Shown: piece after piece, positions 33,839-43,160 of the stretch | Layout of the letters: the number at the start of each line of letters is the position of its first letter | How positions within the stretch are numbered: position 1 is the first letter of the stretch | Assembly: GCF_900114035.1 (NCBI RefSeq) | Contig: NZ_FORP01000004.1 | Coordinates: 304,400-368,399, forward strand | DNA length: 64,000 nucleotides | Direction: 5' to 3' | Origin: Amycolatopsis sacchari | Lineage (GTDB): Bacteria; Actinomycetota; Actinomycetes; Mycobacteriales; Pseudonocardiaceae | Notes under the pieces: generated by a model | The model's input: only the letters and a program-made list of their open reading frames with translations | The model's database searches: none | Told to the model about the DNA's origin: nothing | Position numbers and translations under genes: made by a program

Positions 33839-35742
33839 ACACCGCCACGCCGCTCAGGCTGGGCCCGGCCGCACTCCGCAACCGCGTGGTCGCCGCGCCG
33901 ATGGAGCGGAACTACTGCCGTCACGACGGAAGTCCCACCGAGCACTACGTGAACCGGGTCGCCGCCGTGGCGGAAGGCGGCGCCGCGCTCGTCTACGCCG
34001 AGGCCGCGTTCGTGCGTGCGGATGGGCGGGTGCGCCCGCGTCAGCTCGCCGTGGACGAGGACTCACGGATCGCGGGCCTGCGACGGCTCGCGGACGCCGC
34101 GCACGCGGGCGGCGCGCTGTTCGGCATGCAACTGGTCCACGGTGGACGGTTGGCGAAGGCGGCCGTCAGCGGGTACACGCCGGTGGCCCCGTCCCCGGTC
34201 GTCGCGGAGGTCGTGGACGGCGACCTCCCGCTGGAACTCGACCGCGACGACATCGCCGACCTCGTCACCCGGTTCGCCGACGCGGCGCGCCGCAGCGCCG
34301 AGGCCGGTGCCGACGTGGTCTCGGTCCACGCCGCACACGGCTACCTGCTCTCGCAGTTCCTGTCCCCCAGGACCAACCGGCGCACCGACGAGTACGCCGA
34401 TCCCGCGCGCTTCCTCGGCGAGGTCCTCACCGCGGTCCGCGCCGCAGTGCCGGGACTCGCCGTCGGCATCCGGATCTCCGCCTACGAAGGCGTGCCGGAC
34501 GGGCTGGACGCCGATGCCACCATCGCCATCCTCCGCAGGGCGGGAGCGTCCACACTGGACTTCGTCGACGTCTCCGCGGGCTGCTACGAGGCGGGCCAGT
34601 GGATCACCCCGCCCGGTGAGCTGCCGCAGGGTCTGCACGCGGAAACCGCCGCCCGGTTCCGCGCGCTCGGCCCGCCGGTCGGTGTTTCGGGCCGCATCAC
34701 CGACGGAGCCACCGCGAGCCGGATCCTCTCCCACGGACAGGCCGACTTCGTCACGGTCGCCCGCGCACTGCACGCCGATCCCGCGTGGACGCGTAAAGTC
34801 CTCAACGGACTATCGCCGCGTCCCTGCATCGCGTGCAACTACTGCACCGACGCGCTGCGCACCGGGGAACCCGTCGGCTGCGCGGTGGCGCCCGAGGCGG
34901 CCGGACCACTGCCGGTGGTACGGCCCGCCGCGCGCCCGCCGGTCCTCGTCGTCGGCGGTGGGCCCGCCGGGCTGGAAGCGGCCAGGACCGCGGCGGCGAA
35001 CGGGCACCCGACGCGGCTCGTCGAGCGCGCCCCCGCACTGGGCGGGGCCTTGCGCCTCGCGTCGCGGCTGCACGAGTACCCGGAGTACCACCGCATCCTC
35101 GACTGGTACGCGGAGGAGCTGGCCGGGGCGGGGGTGACCGTCGAACTCGGCAATGCCCTCTCCCCCGCCCGGATCCCCGCGCAACCTGAGGAGATCGTCG
35201 TCCTCGCCACCGGAACACCGCGCTCAGTACCCGTCCTGCCCGGTGCTCCGGCCGGACGGGTGCACCACCTCCGCGACTGGCTCGCCGAGGACCACGACCT
35301 CGAGGACGAGTACGTCGTGTGGGGCGCGGACCGTGACGGCACCGCGGTGGCCGACCACCTGGCCGCAGCCGGCGCCCGGGTGACGCTCATCGGCGCGGAA
35401 CCCGAGCCCGCGCACGACGTCGGCGCGCGGGCGAAGATCCTCCCGCTCGCCCGGCTCCACGCCTCGGCACGGGTCCGTCTCGTCCTCGAATCCGTGCCGA
35501 CCGTCGTCGAACCGGACCGCATCCACGTCCGGCACGCCTCCGGGCAGCACACCGCCATTCCCGCCCGCGGCCCGATCCTCGTGTCCGTCAACGGCTCCGA
35601 CGTGCACAGCCCGCTGCGCGTCGTACCCGGCAAGACGGTCGTGGCGGTCGGCGATGCCGCGGGGCACGGCGGCTGGTCCGCACTCGCCGTGCGGCACGCC
35701 GCGGAAACGATCAACCGGCTCTCGCAAGGAGAACACGCATGA
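33835..35742 (+). CDS. NADH:flavin oxidoreductase, 2,4-dienoyl-CoA reductase-like
   Basis: A 635-residue three-domain enzyme. Residues 1-320 form an FMN-binding old-yellow-enzyme barrel with the active-site run HAAHGYLLSQFLSPRTNRR. Cys331, 334, 337 and 349 (CIACNYC...C) bind a 4Fe-4S cluster. Residues 360-635 hold an FAD/NAD domain with VLVVGGGPAGLEAARTAA. Such enzymes reduce enones, dienoyl-CoA or related conjugated compounds, or demethylate amines. The GTG start overlaps the dehydrogenase stop. Its context (dehydrogenase, FAD oxidase-like protein, transporter, IclR) suggests catabolism of an unsaturated cyclic compound. Confidence 0.9.
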   Translation: MNTATPLRLGPAALRNRVVAAPMERNYCRHDGSPTEHYVNRVAAVAEGGAALVYAEAAFVRADGRVRPRQLAVDEDSRIAGLRRLADAAHAGGALFGMQLVHGGRLAKAAVSGYTPVAPSPVVAEVVDGDLPLELDRDDIADLVTRFADAARRSAEAGADVVSVHAAHGYLLSQFLSPRTNRRTDEYADPARFLGEVLTAVRAAVPGLAVGIRISAYEGVPDGLDADATIAILRRAGASTLDFVDVSAGCYEAGQWITPPGELPQGLHAETAARFRALGPPVGVSGRITDGATASRILSHGQADFVTVARALHADPAWTRKVLNGLSPRPCIACNYCTDALRTGEPVGCAVAPEAAGPLPVVRPAARPPVLVVGGGPAGLEAARTAAANGHPTRLVERAPALGGALRLASRLHEYPEYHRILDWYAEELAGAGVTVELGNALSPARIPAQPEEIVVLATGTPRSVPVLPGAPAGRVHHLRDWLAEDHDLEDEYVVWGADRDGTAVADHLAAAGARVTLIGAEPEPAHDVGARAKILPLARLHASARVRLVLESVPTVVEPDRIHVRHASGQHTAIPARGPILVSVNGSDVHSPLRVVPGKTVVAVGDAAGHGGWSALAVRHAAETINRLSQGEHA

Positions 35743-37112
35743 CAGCACTACCGGAACTCACGACGGAGCACACCGTCACCGTGCCGCCGCGCGAACTTCC
35801 CGTGACCACCACCGCCGACGTCGTGGTCGCCGGAGGCGGACCCGCCGGATTCTGCGCCGCGGTCGCCGCCGCGCGGGCCGGGGCGCGGACGGTGCTCGTG
35901 GAGCGCGGCCCGTTCCTCGGCGGCACCGCGACCGGCGCGATGGTCGCGAGCTTCATGGGCTTCTACTGGCGCACCACGCTGGTGGGTGGAGGTATCGGCC
36001 ACGAGATCACGCGACGGCTCGTCGACGCCGGGGGCGCGAGCGGGTTCACCCCGTACGTCCTCGCCGAAGCCAGCGAAAACCCGCTGCGCGTGCGGACCTT
36101 CCCGTTCGACCCGGAAGTCCTCAAGCTGGTCCTCGACGACCTCGCCGCGGAAGCCGGGCTCGACGTCAGGCTGCACAGCCAGGCCGTCGACCCGGTGGTC
36201 TCCGAGGGATCGGTGCGCGGGCTGGTCGTCCAGGGCCGGTACGCGCCCGAGGCGATCGGTGCCGGGGTGGTCGTCGACGCCACGGCCGACGCCGTGGTGT
36301 GCCGCAGAGCGGGTTGCGCCGTCGAGAACCCGCAGGGCAGGCACGAGCGCCAGCCGATGACGATGATGGCCCGTCTGTCCGATGTGGACATATACCGCTT
36401 CCGCGCGTTGCCCCGCGAGGAGAAGCGGCGGCTGGCCAGGCTCGGCGTGGCGGCGGGTGAGCTGGCCCAGCAGCTGCTGTCGCTGGTCAGCTCCCCTTCC
36501 GGGCACGACGCGTTCATCCTGATGACCCGCGTGTCCGGATTGGACGGTTCGGACAGCGAGGAGCTGACGCGGGCGGAAATCGCCGGACGCGAACAGGTGC
36601 GCAGGGTGCTGTCGTTCCTGCGTCGCGAGGTGCCCGGCTTCGAAAACGCCCACCTGTCGGCGATCGCGCCGTGGATCGGGGTGCGGGAGACGTGGCGTGT
36701 GGTGGGCGACCACCTGCTGACCGAGTCCGACGTGCTGAGCGGGCGGCAGTTCCCCGACGCCGTCGCCCAGGCCGGTGGACCGCTCGACGTGCACGACAAC
36801 ACCAACGGGCTCACGCTCGTCGAACCGCCCGCCCCGTTTTCGGTGCCGTACCGGAGTTTGCTGCCGCGCGGTGTGGAGGGACTGCTCGTCGCCGGGCGGT
36901 GCCTGTCCGCGACGCAGGCGGCGATGGGCGCGGTGCGGCACATGGGCACGGCGATGGCCACAGGACAGGCCGCCGGAGTCGCGGCCGCACTCGCCACCCA
37001 GCTCGGCGTACCTCCGCGTGCCGTGCCCGCCGACCGGCTCCAGGCCCTGCTGCGCGAGCAGGGCGCGATCGTCGATTCCCCCGCCCAGCCCCGGCTTCCC
37101 CGCACCGCCTAG
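35739..37112 (+). CDS. FAD-dependent oxidoreductase (FAD_oxidored family)
   Basis: A 457-residue flavoprotein. The dinucleotide-binding motif VVVAGGGPAGFCAAVAAARAG is at about residues 28-48, followed by GTATGAMVASFMGFY, and a C-terminal FAD contact LLVAGRCLSATQAAMGAVRHMGTAMATGQAAG. These proteins are poorly characterised and often sit with catabolic operons. It is coupled to the OYE gene by an ATGA. The reaction is unknown. A dehydrogenation of a ring or side chain is the simplest guess. Confidence 0.88.
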   Translation: MTALPELTTEHTVTVPPRELPVTTTADVVVAGGGPAGFCAAVAAARAGARTVLVERGPFLGGTATGAMVASFMGFYWRTTLVGGGIGHEITRRLVDAGGASGFTPYVLAEASENPLRVRTFPFDPEVLKLVLDDLAAEAGLDVRLHSQAVDPVVSEGSVRGLVVQGRYAPEAIGAGVVVDATADAVVCRRAGCAVENPQGRHERQPMTMMARLSDVDIYRFRALPREEKRRLARLGVAAGELAQQLLSLVSSPSGHDAFILMTRVSGLDGSDSEELTRAEIAGREQVRRVLSFLRREVPGFENAHLSAIAPWIGVRETWRVVGDHLLTESDVLSGRQFPDAVAQAGGPLDVHDNTNGLTLVEPPAPFSVPYRSLLPRGVEGLLVAGRCLSATQAAMGAVRHMGTAMATGQAAGVAAALATQLGVPPRAVPADRLQALLREQGAIVDSPAQPRLPRTA

Positions 37113-37128
37113 ACCCCGGAGGTCAACG

Positions 37129-38436
37129 ATGACCAGTTCCGCCCGCACCCGCGCGATCGCCTCGAACCTCGTCGGCACCGTGCTCGAGTGGTACGACTTC
37201 TACATCTACGGCACGGCCACCTCCCTGGCCTTCGGTTCGCTGTTCTTCCCGTCCTCCAGCGCGCTCGCGGGCACGCTCGCCGCGTTCGCGACCTACGCGA
37301 TCGGCTTCGTGCTGCGCCCCGTCGCCGGCGTGGTGCTCGCCCGCTGGGGCGACACCCTCGGCCGCAAGAACGTGATGGTGCTGTGCCTGGTGCTCATGGG
37401 TGCCGCGACCGGCGGCATCGGCCTGCTGCCGACCTACGCCCAGGTGGGCGCGCTCGCGCCGGTCCTGCTGGTGCTGCTGCGGCTGGTGCAGAGCATCGGC
37501 GCCGGCGCGGAGTACGGGACGGCGATCACGATGAGCGCCGAGCACTCCACCGCCCGCCGCCGCGGTCTGCTGTCGAGCATGCCCGCGCTCGGCGTCTCGC
37601 TCGGCATCCTGCTCGGCACCGGCGTGTTCGCCTCGCTGTCCGGGCTGCCGAAGGCGGAGTTCCTGGCGTGGGGCTGGCGCGTGCCGTTCCTCGTCGGGTT
37701 CGCGCTGGTCCTCGTCGGGCTGTACATCCGGCTGCGGGTCGACGAATCGCCGGAGTTCACCGAGCTGAAGTCCGCCGGCGCGATCGTGCGCAACCCGATC
37801 CGCGAACTGCTCAGGACGCACCGGCGGCACGTCGTGCTCGCCGCGCTGGCCCGCGCGACCGACGCCGTGGGCAGCCAGGTGTTCAACGTGTTCGCGATCT
37901 CCTACTGCACCGGCACGCTCGGCATGTCCTCCGGCCCCGCGCTGACCGGGGTCATGGCCGCGAACCTCACCGGTCTCGCCGTGATCCCGCTCGCCGGGCG
38001 CTGCGCGGACCGGTGGGGCCGCAAGCCGGTGTTCCTCACCGGGCTGCTGTTCGTGGCGGTGGCCGGGTTCCCGTTCTTCTGGCTGCTCCAGACCCGCGAA
38101 CCGGTGCTCGTCGTCCTCGCGCTCGTGCTGGTCTACGGCATCGGCATCAAGATCGCGCTGTCGGTGTCGGGGGCCTACCTCGCGGAGATGTTCGACCCGC
38201 GCGTGCGCAACAGCGGGGTGAACCTCGCCCGCTCCGCCTCCGACCCGCTCGCCGGGTTCACGCCGCTGATCGCGACGGCACTGCTCGCACTGGCCGGCTC
38301 GTACTGGGCGGTCGGGGTGTTCGTCGTCGGCACGGCGCTGGTGTCGGCCGGTGCCGTGCTCGCCGGGCCCGAAACCCGGCAACCGCACCCGGCCGGCGAG
38401 CGGCGTGGTGGAATGGCGGAGCAGGCCAGGAGCTGA
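37129..38436 (+). CDS. MFS transporter, metabolite:H+ symporter type
   Basis: A 435-residue MHS-type permease: ASNLVGTVLEWYDFYIYGTATSLAF in helix 1, ARWGDTLGRKNVMVL in the helix 2-3 loop, and CADRWGRKPVFL in the second half. GGAGG (37118-37122) supports ATG 37129 over longer frames. It is the last enzyme/transport gene of the operon and probably imports the substrate of the dehydrogenase and OYE enzymes. An IclR gene follows after 18 bp. Confidence 0.92.
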   Translation: MTSSARTRAIASNLVGTVLEWYDFYIYGTATSLAFGSLFFPSSSALAGTLAAFATYAIGFVLRPVAGVVLARWGDTLGRKNVMVLCLVLMGAATGGIGLLPTYAQVGALAPVLLVLLRLVQSIGAGAEYGTAITMSAEHSTARRRGLLSSMPALGVSLGILLGTGVFASLSGLPKAEFLAWGWRVPFLVGFALVLVGLYIRLRVDESPEFTELKSAGAIVRNPIRELLRTHRRHVVLAALARATDAVGSQVFNVFAISYCTGTLGMSSGPALTGVMAANLTGLAVIPLAGRCADRWGRKPVFLTGLLFVAVAGFPFFWLLQTREPVLVVLALVLVYGIGIKIALSVSGAYLAEMFDPRVRNSGVNLARSASDPLAGFTPLIATALLALAGSYWAVGVFVVGTALVSAGAVLAGPETRQPHPAGERRGGMAEQARS

Positions 38437-38454
38437 CGGCGAGGGAGGCACGGC

Positions 38455-39273
38455 GTGGCGGAAGGTGGCGGCGGTCCGTTCGTGCGGACCTTCGACCGCG
38501 GCTTGGACGTGCTCACGGCCTTTTCCGCCGAGCGCGCCGAACTGTCGGTGACCGAGGTCGCGACGACGTGCGGTTTCGACCGCGCCACCGCCCGCCGCCT
38601 GCTGCGCACGCTGGAGTCGCTCGGCTACGTCGAGAGCACCGGCACGAAGTACCGGCTCACGGCGAAGGTCCTCGAACTGGGGTACGCGACCATCGCGTCC
38701 CAGACCTTCCCCGAGATGGTGCAGCCCTACCTGGAGGACGTGGCCCACGCGGTGGACCACTCGTGCTCGCTGGCCGTGCTCGAGGGCGAGGCGGCGGTGT
38801 TCCTCGCCCGTGCGGCCGTCGGCCGCGTCATGACGATCAGGCTGGCGCCCGGGACGCGGGTGCCGGCCGCGGCGTCCGCGGTCGGCCGCGCGCTGCTGTC
38901 GGGCCTGCCGCCCGCGGCGCTCACCGAGTACTTCGAGCGGTTTCCCCCGGTGCGGTACACCGACCGCACCGTCACGGACCCCGGGGAGCTCGCGGGCCTG
39001 ATCGCGGAGGTGCGCGAGCGGGGGTGGGCGTTGCTCGACCAGGAGCTCGAACGCGGGGTGCGCAGCGTGGCCGTGCCGTTGCGCGACACCGCGGGCGAGG
39101 TGGTCGCGGCGGTCACCATCGGCACCCACACGGGCCAGGTCGGCGACGACACGTTGTTCGGCTCGATCCTCCCGCGCCTGCGGGACTGCGCGGCGGCCAT
39201 CGAACGCACGATCACCGCGAGCCCGCTCTCGCCAGGGCCCTCCGACGGCACGTTCTTCCCGGCACGACCGTAA
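38455..39273 (+). CDS. IclR-family transcriptional regulator
   Basis: A 272-residue IclR protein: FVRTFDRGLDVLTAFSAERAELSVTEVATTCGFDRATARRLLRTLESLGYV is the winged helix. SCSLAVLEGEAAVFLARA and SAVGRALLSGLPPAAL lie in the effector domain, again PcaR/PobR-like. GTG 38455 has GAGGGAGG seven bases upstream. It is downstream of the transporter in the same direction, so the operon has its own IclR protein in addition to the divergent one at 31985. Confidence 0.92.
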   Translation: MAEGGGGPFVRTFDRGLDVLTAFSAERAELSVTEVATTCGFDRATARRLLRTLESLGYVESTGTKYRLTAKVLELGYATIASQTFPEMVQPYLEDVAHAVDHSCSLAVLEGEAAVFLARAAVGRVMTIRLAPGTRVPAAASAVGRALLSGLPPAALTEYFERFPPVRYTDRTVTDPGELAGLIAEVRERGWALLDQELERGVRSVAVPLRDTAGEVVAAVTIGTHTGQVGDDTLFGSILPRLRDCAAAIERTITASPLSPGPSDGTFFPARP

Positions 39274-39283
39274 GCGACCGGGC

Positions 39284-41953
39284 TCAGCCCTCCCCCGGAT
39301 CCCGCAGCGGCAGCTCCGCCAGCTCACCCCGCGAACGCACACCCAGCTTCGGATACGCCTTGTACAGGTGGTGCCCCACCGTGCGGGGGCTGAGGAACAG
39401 CTGCGCCGCGATGTCCCGATTGGACAGTCCACTTGCGGCGAGGCGGACGATCTGCAGTTCCTGCGGGGTGAGCCGGGACAGTGCGCCGGGTGCCGTGGTC
39501 GCGCCGCCGCTGCCGCTCACACCCGTCGCGACGAGTTCGGCCTCCGCACGCGCGAGCCACGGCGCGGCGTGCAGGCGTTCGAACGTCTCGCGGGCCGAGC
39601 GCAGGTGGGTGCTCGCGTCGGCCTTGCGCCGGGCCCGCCGCAGCCACTCCCCGTACAGCAGCTCGGTCCTCGCCTGCTCGAACGGCCTGCGGTCGGCCTC
39701 GTGCAGTGCGAGCGCGGTCTTGAAGTGCTGCTCCGCCTCGTCCTCCGGACCGAGCAGCGCCCGGCAGCGCGCGACGAGGGCGTCGGCCCAGGCCTGGCCC
39801 ATGCCGCGCGCCCGTGCGGTGAACCACCGGAAAGCGCTTTCCGACCGCCCCGGTTCGCCCACGCGCACCGCCGCCTCCACGAGGTCGGGCACGCTGCGGG
39901 CCGCCAGGCCGTAACGCGCCGGGGACGCGGCAAGCGCTTCCAGCCGTGCGAGCGCGACCGCCGCCCGGCCTCGCCCCAGGTCGAGCACGCCCATCGCCCA
40001 GTTGGCGCGCGGGATGCCGGGACCGTCGTGGGCACCGAGCACCGCGGCGGCCAGCTCGCGGCACCGGGCTTCGTCGCCTTCGATGGCGGCGACGTGGGCC
40101 AGCACGCTGGAATGCAGGCCCCGCCACTGCCGCTGGCCGATGTCCTCGGCGATCCGGTCGGCCTCGGCGGACGACGTGACCGCGTCGCGGTGCAGGCCGA
40201 CCGCGAGCTGGGCTTCGGCGAGCAGGAACAGCAGGTTCGGCAGCCGCGCGATGCGCCCCTCCGCCCGGGCGTCCGCCACAGCTCTCGTGGCGAGCGAGAG
40301 CACCGCGCCGTCCTGCCCCAGCACCTGCTGGAGCCCGCACACGAGCAGCAGCCCGTCGGGACCGGCCGCCTCGCGCCCCGCCTGTTCTCCCAGAGACGCC
40401 AGGTCGGCCGCGACTTCCCGGTCGAGCAGGACGGACATCGCCGCTTGCACGAACCGGTGCAGCGGACCGGAACCCGTGAGCCGGTCCGCGCTTTCGGCGA
40501 GCTCCCGCCGGCCCGCGAACCAGCCGAAGTAGGCGCCCTCCAGCAACAGTTCCCGCGCCCGTTCCGGCGGCAGCCCGGCGGAGGCGTCCAGCACCAGCCG
40601 GTGCGCCTCGCCCGCCCGGCCCTGGGAGAACCGGGCGAGCGCATCGACGAGGACCAGTCGTGTCCGCAGGTCCGGGTCGTCCGGGGGTGTGGCCACCTGG
40701 GCCGCGAAGGACCGGGCCCGGTCGGCCTCCCCCGCCTCGGCCGCGGCCTCCGCCGCGAGGACGAGCCGGCGCACCCTGGCGGGTTCGGTGGAGCTGAGCT
40801 GCGCGGCGCGTGCGTAGGCGGTGGCCGCGGCGGTGTGGCCGCGGCGCCGCCCCGCCTCGGCCGCGGTGCGCTCCAGTTCGGCGGCCACGGCCTCGTCCGG
40901 CCCGGTGGCCGCGCTCGCGAGGTGCCACGCGCGGCGGTCGGCGTGCTCGGCACCCGTCAGCGCCTGGGCGAGCGCGCGGTGCAGCGCGAGCCGGTCGGCG
41001 AGCGGCGTGCCCTGGTAGGCGGCCGTCCGGACCAGCGGATGCCGGAAGGCGATGGTGCCCTCGCCGAGCACGACCAGCCCGGCGTGCTCGGCCGGGCTCA
41101 GGTCGGTCACCGAGGCGCCGAACGAGGCGGCGGCACGGAGGACGACCGCGAGGTCACCGGTGTCGTCGGCCGCGGCGACCAGCAGCAGCTGCCTGGTGGC
41201 GGCGGGCAGTCCGGCCAGCTGCTCGCTGAAGGCGGCACGCAGCTTTTCGGTCAGGGGCAGCGCGGGACCGGGGTCAGCGGCCCGGAGCGCGGTGGGGAGC
41301 TCGATCAGCGCGAGCGGGTTTCCGGCGGCCTCGGCCAGCAGCCGCGACCGCAGCGGCGGGGCCAGGCCGGGATCGTGGTCGGCGAGCAGGGTTTCCGCGG
41401 CGGCAGTGTCCAAACCGGACAGTTCCAGCACCGGCAGGCCCGGCGCCGCGAACCCGGGACGGGCGCCGAAGAGGAGGACGACACGCTCGGCGTCGAGCCG
41501 CCGGGCGGCGAACAGCAGCGTCTCGGCCGTCGCGTGGTCGAGCCACTGCGCGTCGTCGACGAGGCACACCAGCGGTTGTTCCTCGGCGAGGTCTGCCAGC
41601 AGCGAGAGCACCGCCAGCCCGACGAGGAACCGGTCACCGCTGCCGGGCGCCGCGAGGCCGAGCGCGCTGCGCAGCGCCGTCGCCTGCACCTCCGGCAGCG
41701 CGCCGGCCCGGTCCAGCGCCGGGCGCAGGAGGAGGTGCAGCCCGGCGAAGGGCAGCTCGGCCTCGGACTCCACGCCCCCGCCGCGGAGCACCCGGGCACC
41801 GGCTGCGGCGGCGGCCCCGGCGGCGTGCTCCAGCAGCGCGGTCTTGCCGATGCCGGGCTCGCCGCGGACCACGAGCGCCCCGCTGCGCCCGGCCGCGGCG
41901 GCGGCCAGCACGTCGTCGAGCCGCGCGCGTTCGGGGTCCCTGCCGTACAGCAT
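39284..41953 (-). CDS. LuxR-family ATP-binding (LAL) regulator
   Basis: An 889-residue LAL protein. Residues 1-250 form an AAA/NACHT-like ATPase with Walker A GEPGIGKTALL (31-41) and Walker B in LVCLVDDAQWLD. A long TPR-like helical middle follows. The C-terminal LuxR helix-turn-helix (LTPQELQIVRLAASGLSNRDIAAQLFLSPRTVGHHLYKAYPKLGV) is at about 820-880. LAL proteins are large activators of catabolic or secondary-metabolism genes. It diverges from the SnoaL-like gene at 42046, an obvious candidate target. The start is ATG 41953. Confidence 0.93.
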   Translation of the reverse strand: MLYGRDPERARLDDVLAAAAAGRSGALVVRGEPGIGKTALLEHAAGAAAAAGARVLRGGGVESEAELPFAGLHLLLRPALDRAGALPEVQATALRSALGLAAPGSGDRFLVGLAVLSLLADLAEEQPLVCLVDDAQWLDHATAETLLFAARRLDAERVVLLFGARPGFAAPGLPVLELSGLDTAAAETLLADHDPGLAPPLRSRLLAEAAGNPLALIELPTALRAADPGPALPLTEKLRAAFSEQLAGLPAATRQLLLVAAADDTGDLAVVLRAAASFGASVTDLSPAEHAGLVVLGEGTIAFRHPLVRTAAYQGTPLADRLALHRALAQALTGAEHADRRAWHLASAATGPDEAVAAELERTAAEAGRRRGHTAAATAYARAAQLSSTEPARVRRLVLAAEAAAEAGEADRARSFAAQVATPPDDPDLRTRLVLVDALARFSQGRAGEAHRLVLDASAGLPPERARELLLEGAYFGWFAGRRELAESADRLTGSGPLHRFVQAAMSVLLDREVAADLASLGEQAGREAAGPDGLLLVCGLQQVLGQDGAVLSLATRAVADARAEGRIARLPNLLFLLAEAQLAVGLHRDAVTSSAEADRIAEDIGQRQWRGLHSSVLAHVAAIEGDEARCRELAAAVLGAHDGPGIPRANWAMGVLDLGRGRAAVALARLEALAASPARYGLAARSVPDLVEAAVRVGEPGRSESAFRWFTARARGMGQAWADALVARCRALLGPEDEAEQHFKTALALHEADRRPFEQARTELLYGEWLRRARRKADASTHLRSARETFERLHAAPWLARAEAELVATGVSGSGGATTAPGALSRLTPQELQIVRLAASGLSNRDIAAQLFLSPRTVGHHLYKAYPKLGVRSRGELAELPLRDPGEG

Positions 41954-42045
41954 GGGTCCAAAGTACTTATGCGTGACCGATTCCCCGGCTCCCGATCCCG
42001 CCTAGCGTTCTCACCAGCAGGAACAACCGAGTGAGGAGCCTGGAG

Positions 42046-42411
42046 ATGAGTGATCTCAACGAACTGGTCCAGGACTACATCGCGATCTGGAACGAGACGG
42101 ACCCGGCGGCCCGCCGCGCCAGGATCGACGCGCTGTGGACCGAGGACTGCGCTTACATCGACCCGATGGCCGAGGCCCGCGGACGCGACCAGCTCGACGC
42201 CACGATCGGCGCCGTGCAGGCCCAGTTCCCCGGTTTCGTGTTCAAGCTGGGCGGCGACGTGGACGCCCACCACGAACAGGCCCGCTTCACCTGGGAACTG
42301 GGCCCCGAAGGCGGCGAGGCCCTCGTGGTGGGCTTCGACGTCGCGATCTTCGACGGCGGCCGGATCCGGACCGTCTACGGCTTCCTGGACAAGGTCCCGG
42401 CAGGGGCCTGA
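42046..42411 (+). CDS. SnoaL-like/NTF2-fold protein
   Basis: A 121-residue NTF2-fold protein: LVQDYIAIWNETDPAARRARIDALWTEDCAYIDPM, GRDQLDATIGAVQAQFPGF and FDGGRIRTVYGFLDKVP are typical of SnoaL-like polyketide cyclase relatives and of many unassigned small enzymes. ATG 42046 has GAGGAG at 42033-42038. It is divergent from the LAL regulator, which may control it. No partner biosynthetic genes are near. The gene's stop adjoins repeat array C. Confidence 0.85.
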   Translation: MSDLNELVQDYIAIWNETDPAARRARIDALWTEDCAYIDPMAEARGRDQLDATIGAVQAQFPGFVFKLGGDVDAHHEQARFTWELGPEGGEALVVGFDVAIFDGGRIRTVYGFLDKVPAGA

Positions 42412-43160
42412 TCGGGGTCAGCCCAGCCGTGGGGTCCCGCAGGCCGGCTTCGCCACCAGGCGCGGCCCGGCCTGCGGGACGTGGGTATCTCGGCGGGTGC
42501 CGCCGGGGTCTGAACACGACCGGCCGTCGTCGCGCTGGGCGGGCTGATCGGCCCCAGGCGCGGCCCGGCCCGCGGGACGCGGGCACTCCGGCGGGTGCCG
42601 CGGCAACCCGAACGCGACCGGCCCTCGTCAAGCTGGGCAGGCTGATCGGCCATCAGGCGCGGCCCGGCCCACGGGACGCGGGCACTCCGGCGGGTGCCGC
42701 CGGGGTCCGAACGCGACCGGCCCCCGTCGCGCTGGGCGGGCTGATCCGCCACCAGGCCCGGCCCGGCCCGCGGGACGCGGGCACCTCGGCGGATGCCGCC
42801 GCAACCCGGACACGACCAGGCGTCGTCGCGCTGGACAGGCCTGCGTGGCGGGCTGATCCGCCACCAGGCCCGGCCCCGTCTGCGGGACACGGGCACCTCG
42901 GCGGGTGCCGCCGGAGCCCGAACGCGACCGGCTTTCGTCGCGCTGGGCAGGCTGATCGGCCACTAGGCGCGGCCCGGCCCGCGGGACGCGGGCACCTCGG
43001 CGGCTGTCGCCGGAGCCCGAACGCGACCGGCTTTCGTCGCGCTGGGCAGGCCTGCGTGGCGGGCTGATCCGCAACCAAGCGCAGCCCGGCCTGCGGGACG
43101 CGGGCACTCAGACCGCCGCCGCAACCCCAACGCGACCGGCCCTCGCCGAGCTGGACCGGC
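42412..43160. repeat. Tandem repeat array C, units of about 98-112 bp
   Basis: At least six units are phased by GCTGATC at 42543, 42641, 42740, 42852, 42951, 43063 and finally 43172, the last lying inside the 3' end of the GntR gene. Spacings are 98, 99, 112, 99, 112 and 109 bp. The longer units carry an extra CCTGCGTGGCG-type segment. Within units, CCCGCGGGACGCGGGCAC and GGCGGGTGCCGCC can form hairpins. A partial unit lies at the left end. Translated leftward, units read ADQPAQRDESRSRS, recalling the GntR C-terminus VDQPAR. No gene is seen. Confidence 0.85.

Noticed and set aside
37188..39914. Rightward frame of 908 codons over the MFS and IclR genes
   Set aside because: It is a frame-shadow of both genes, Arg-rich and without motifs.
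42412..43160. CRISPR array
   Set aside because: The units are long, diverged along their whole length, have no unique spacers and no cas genes are near.
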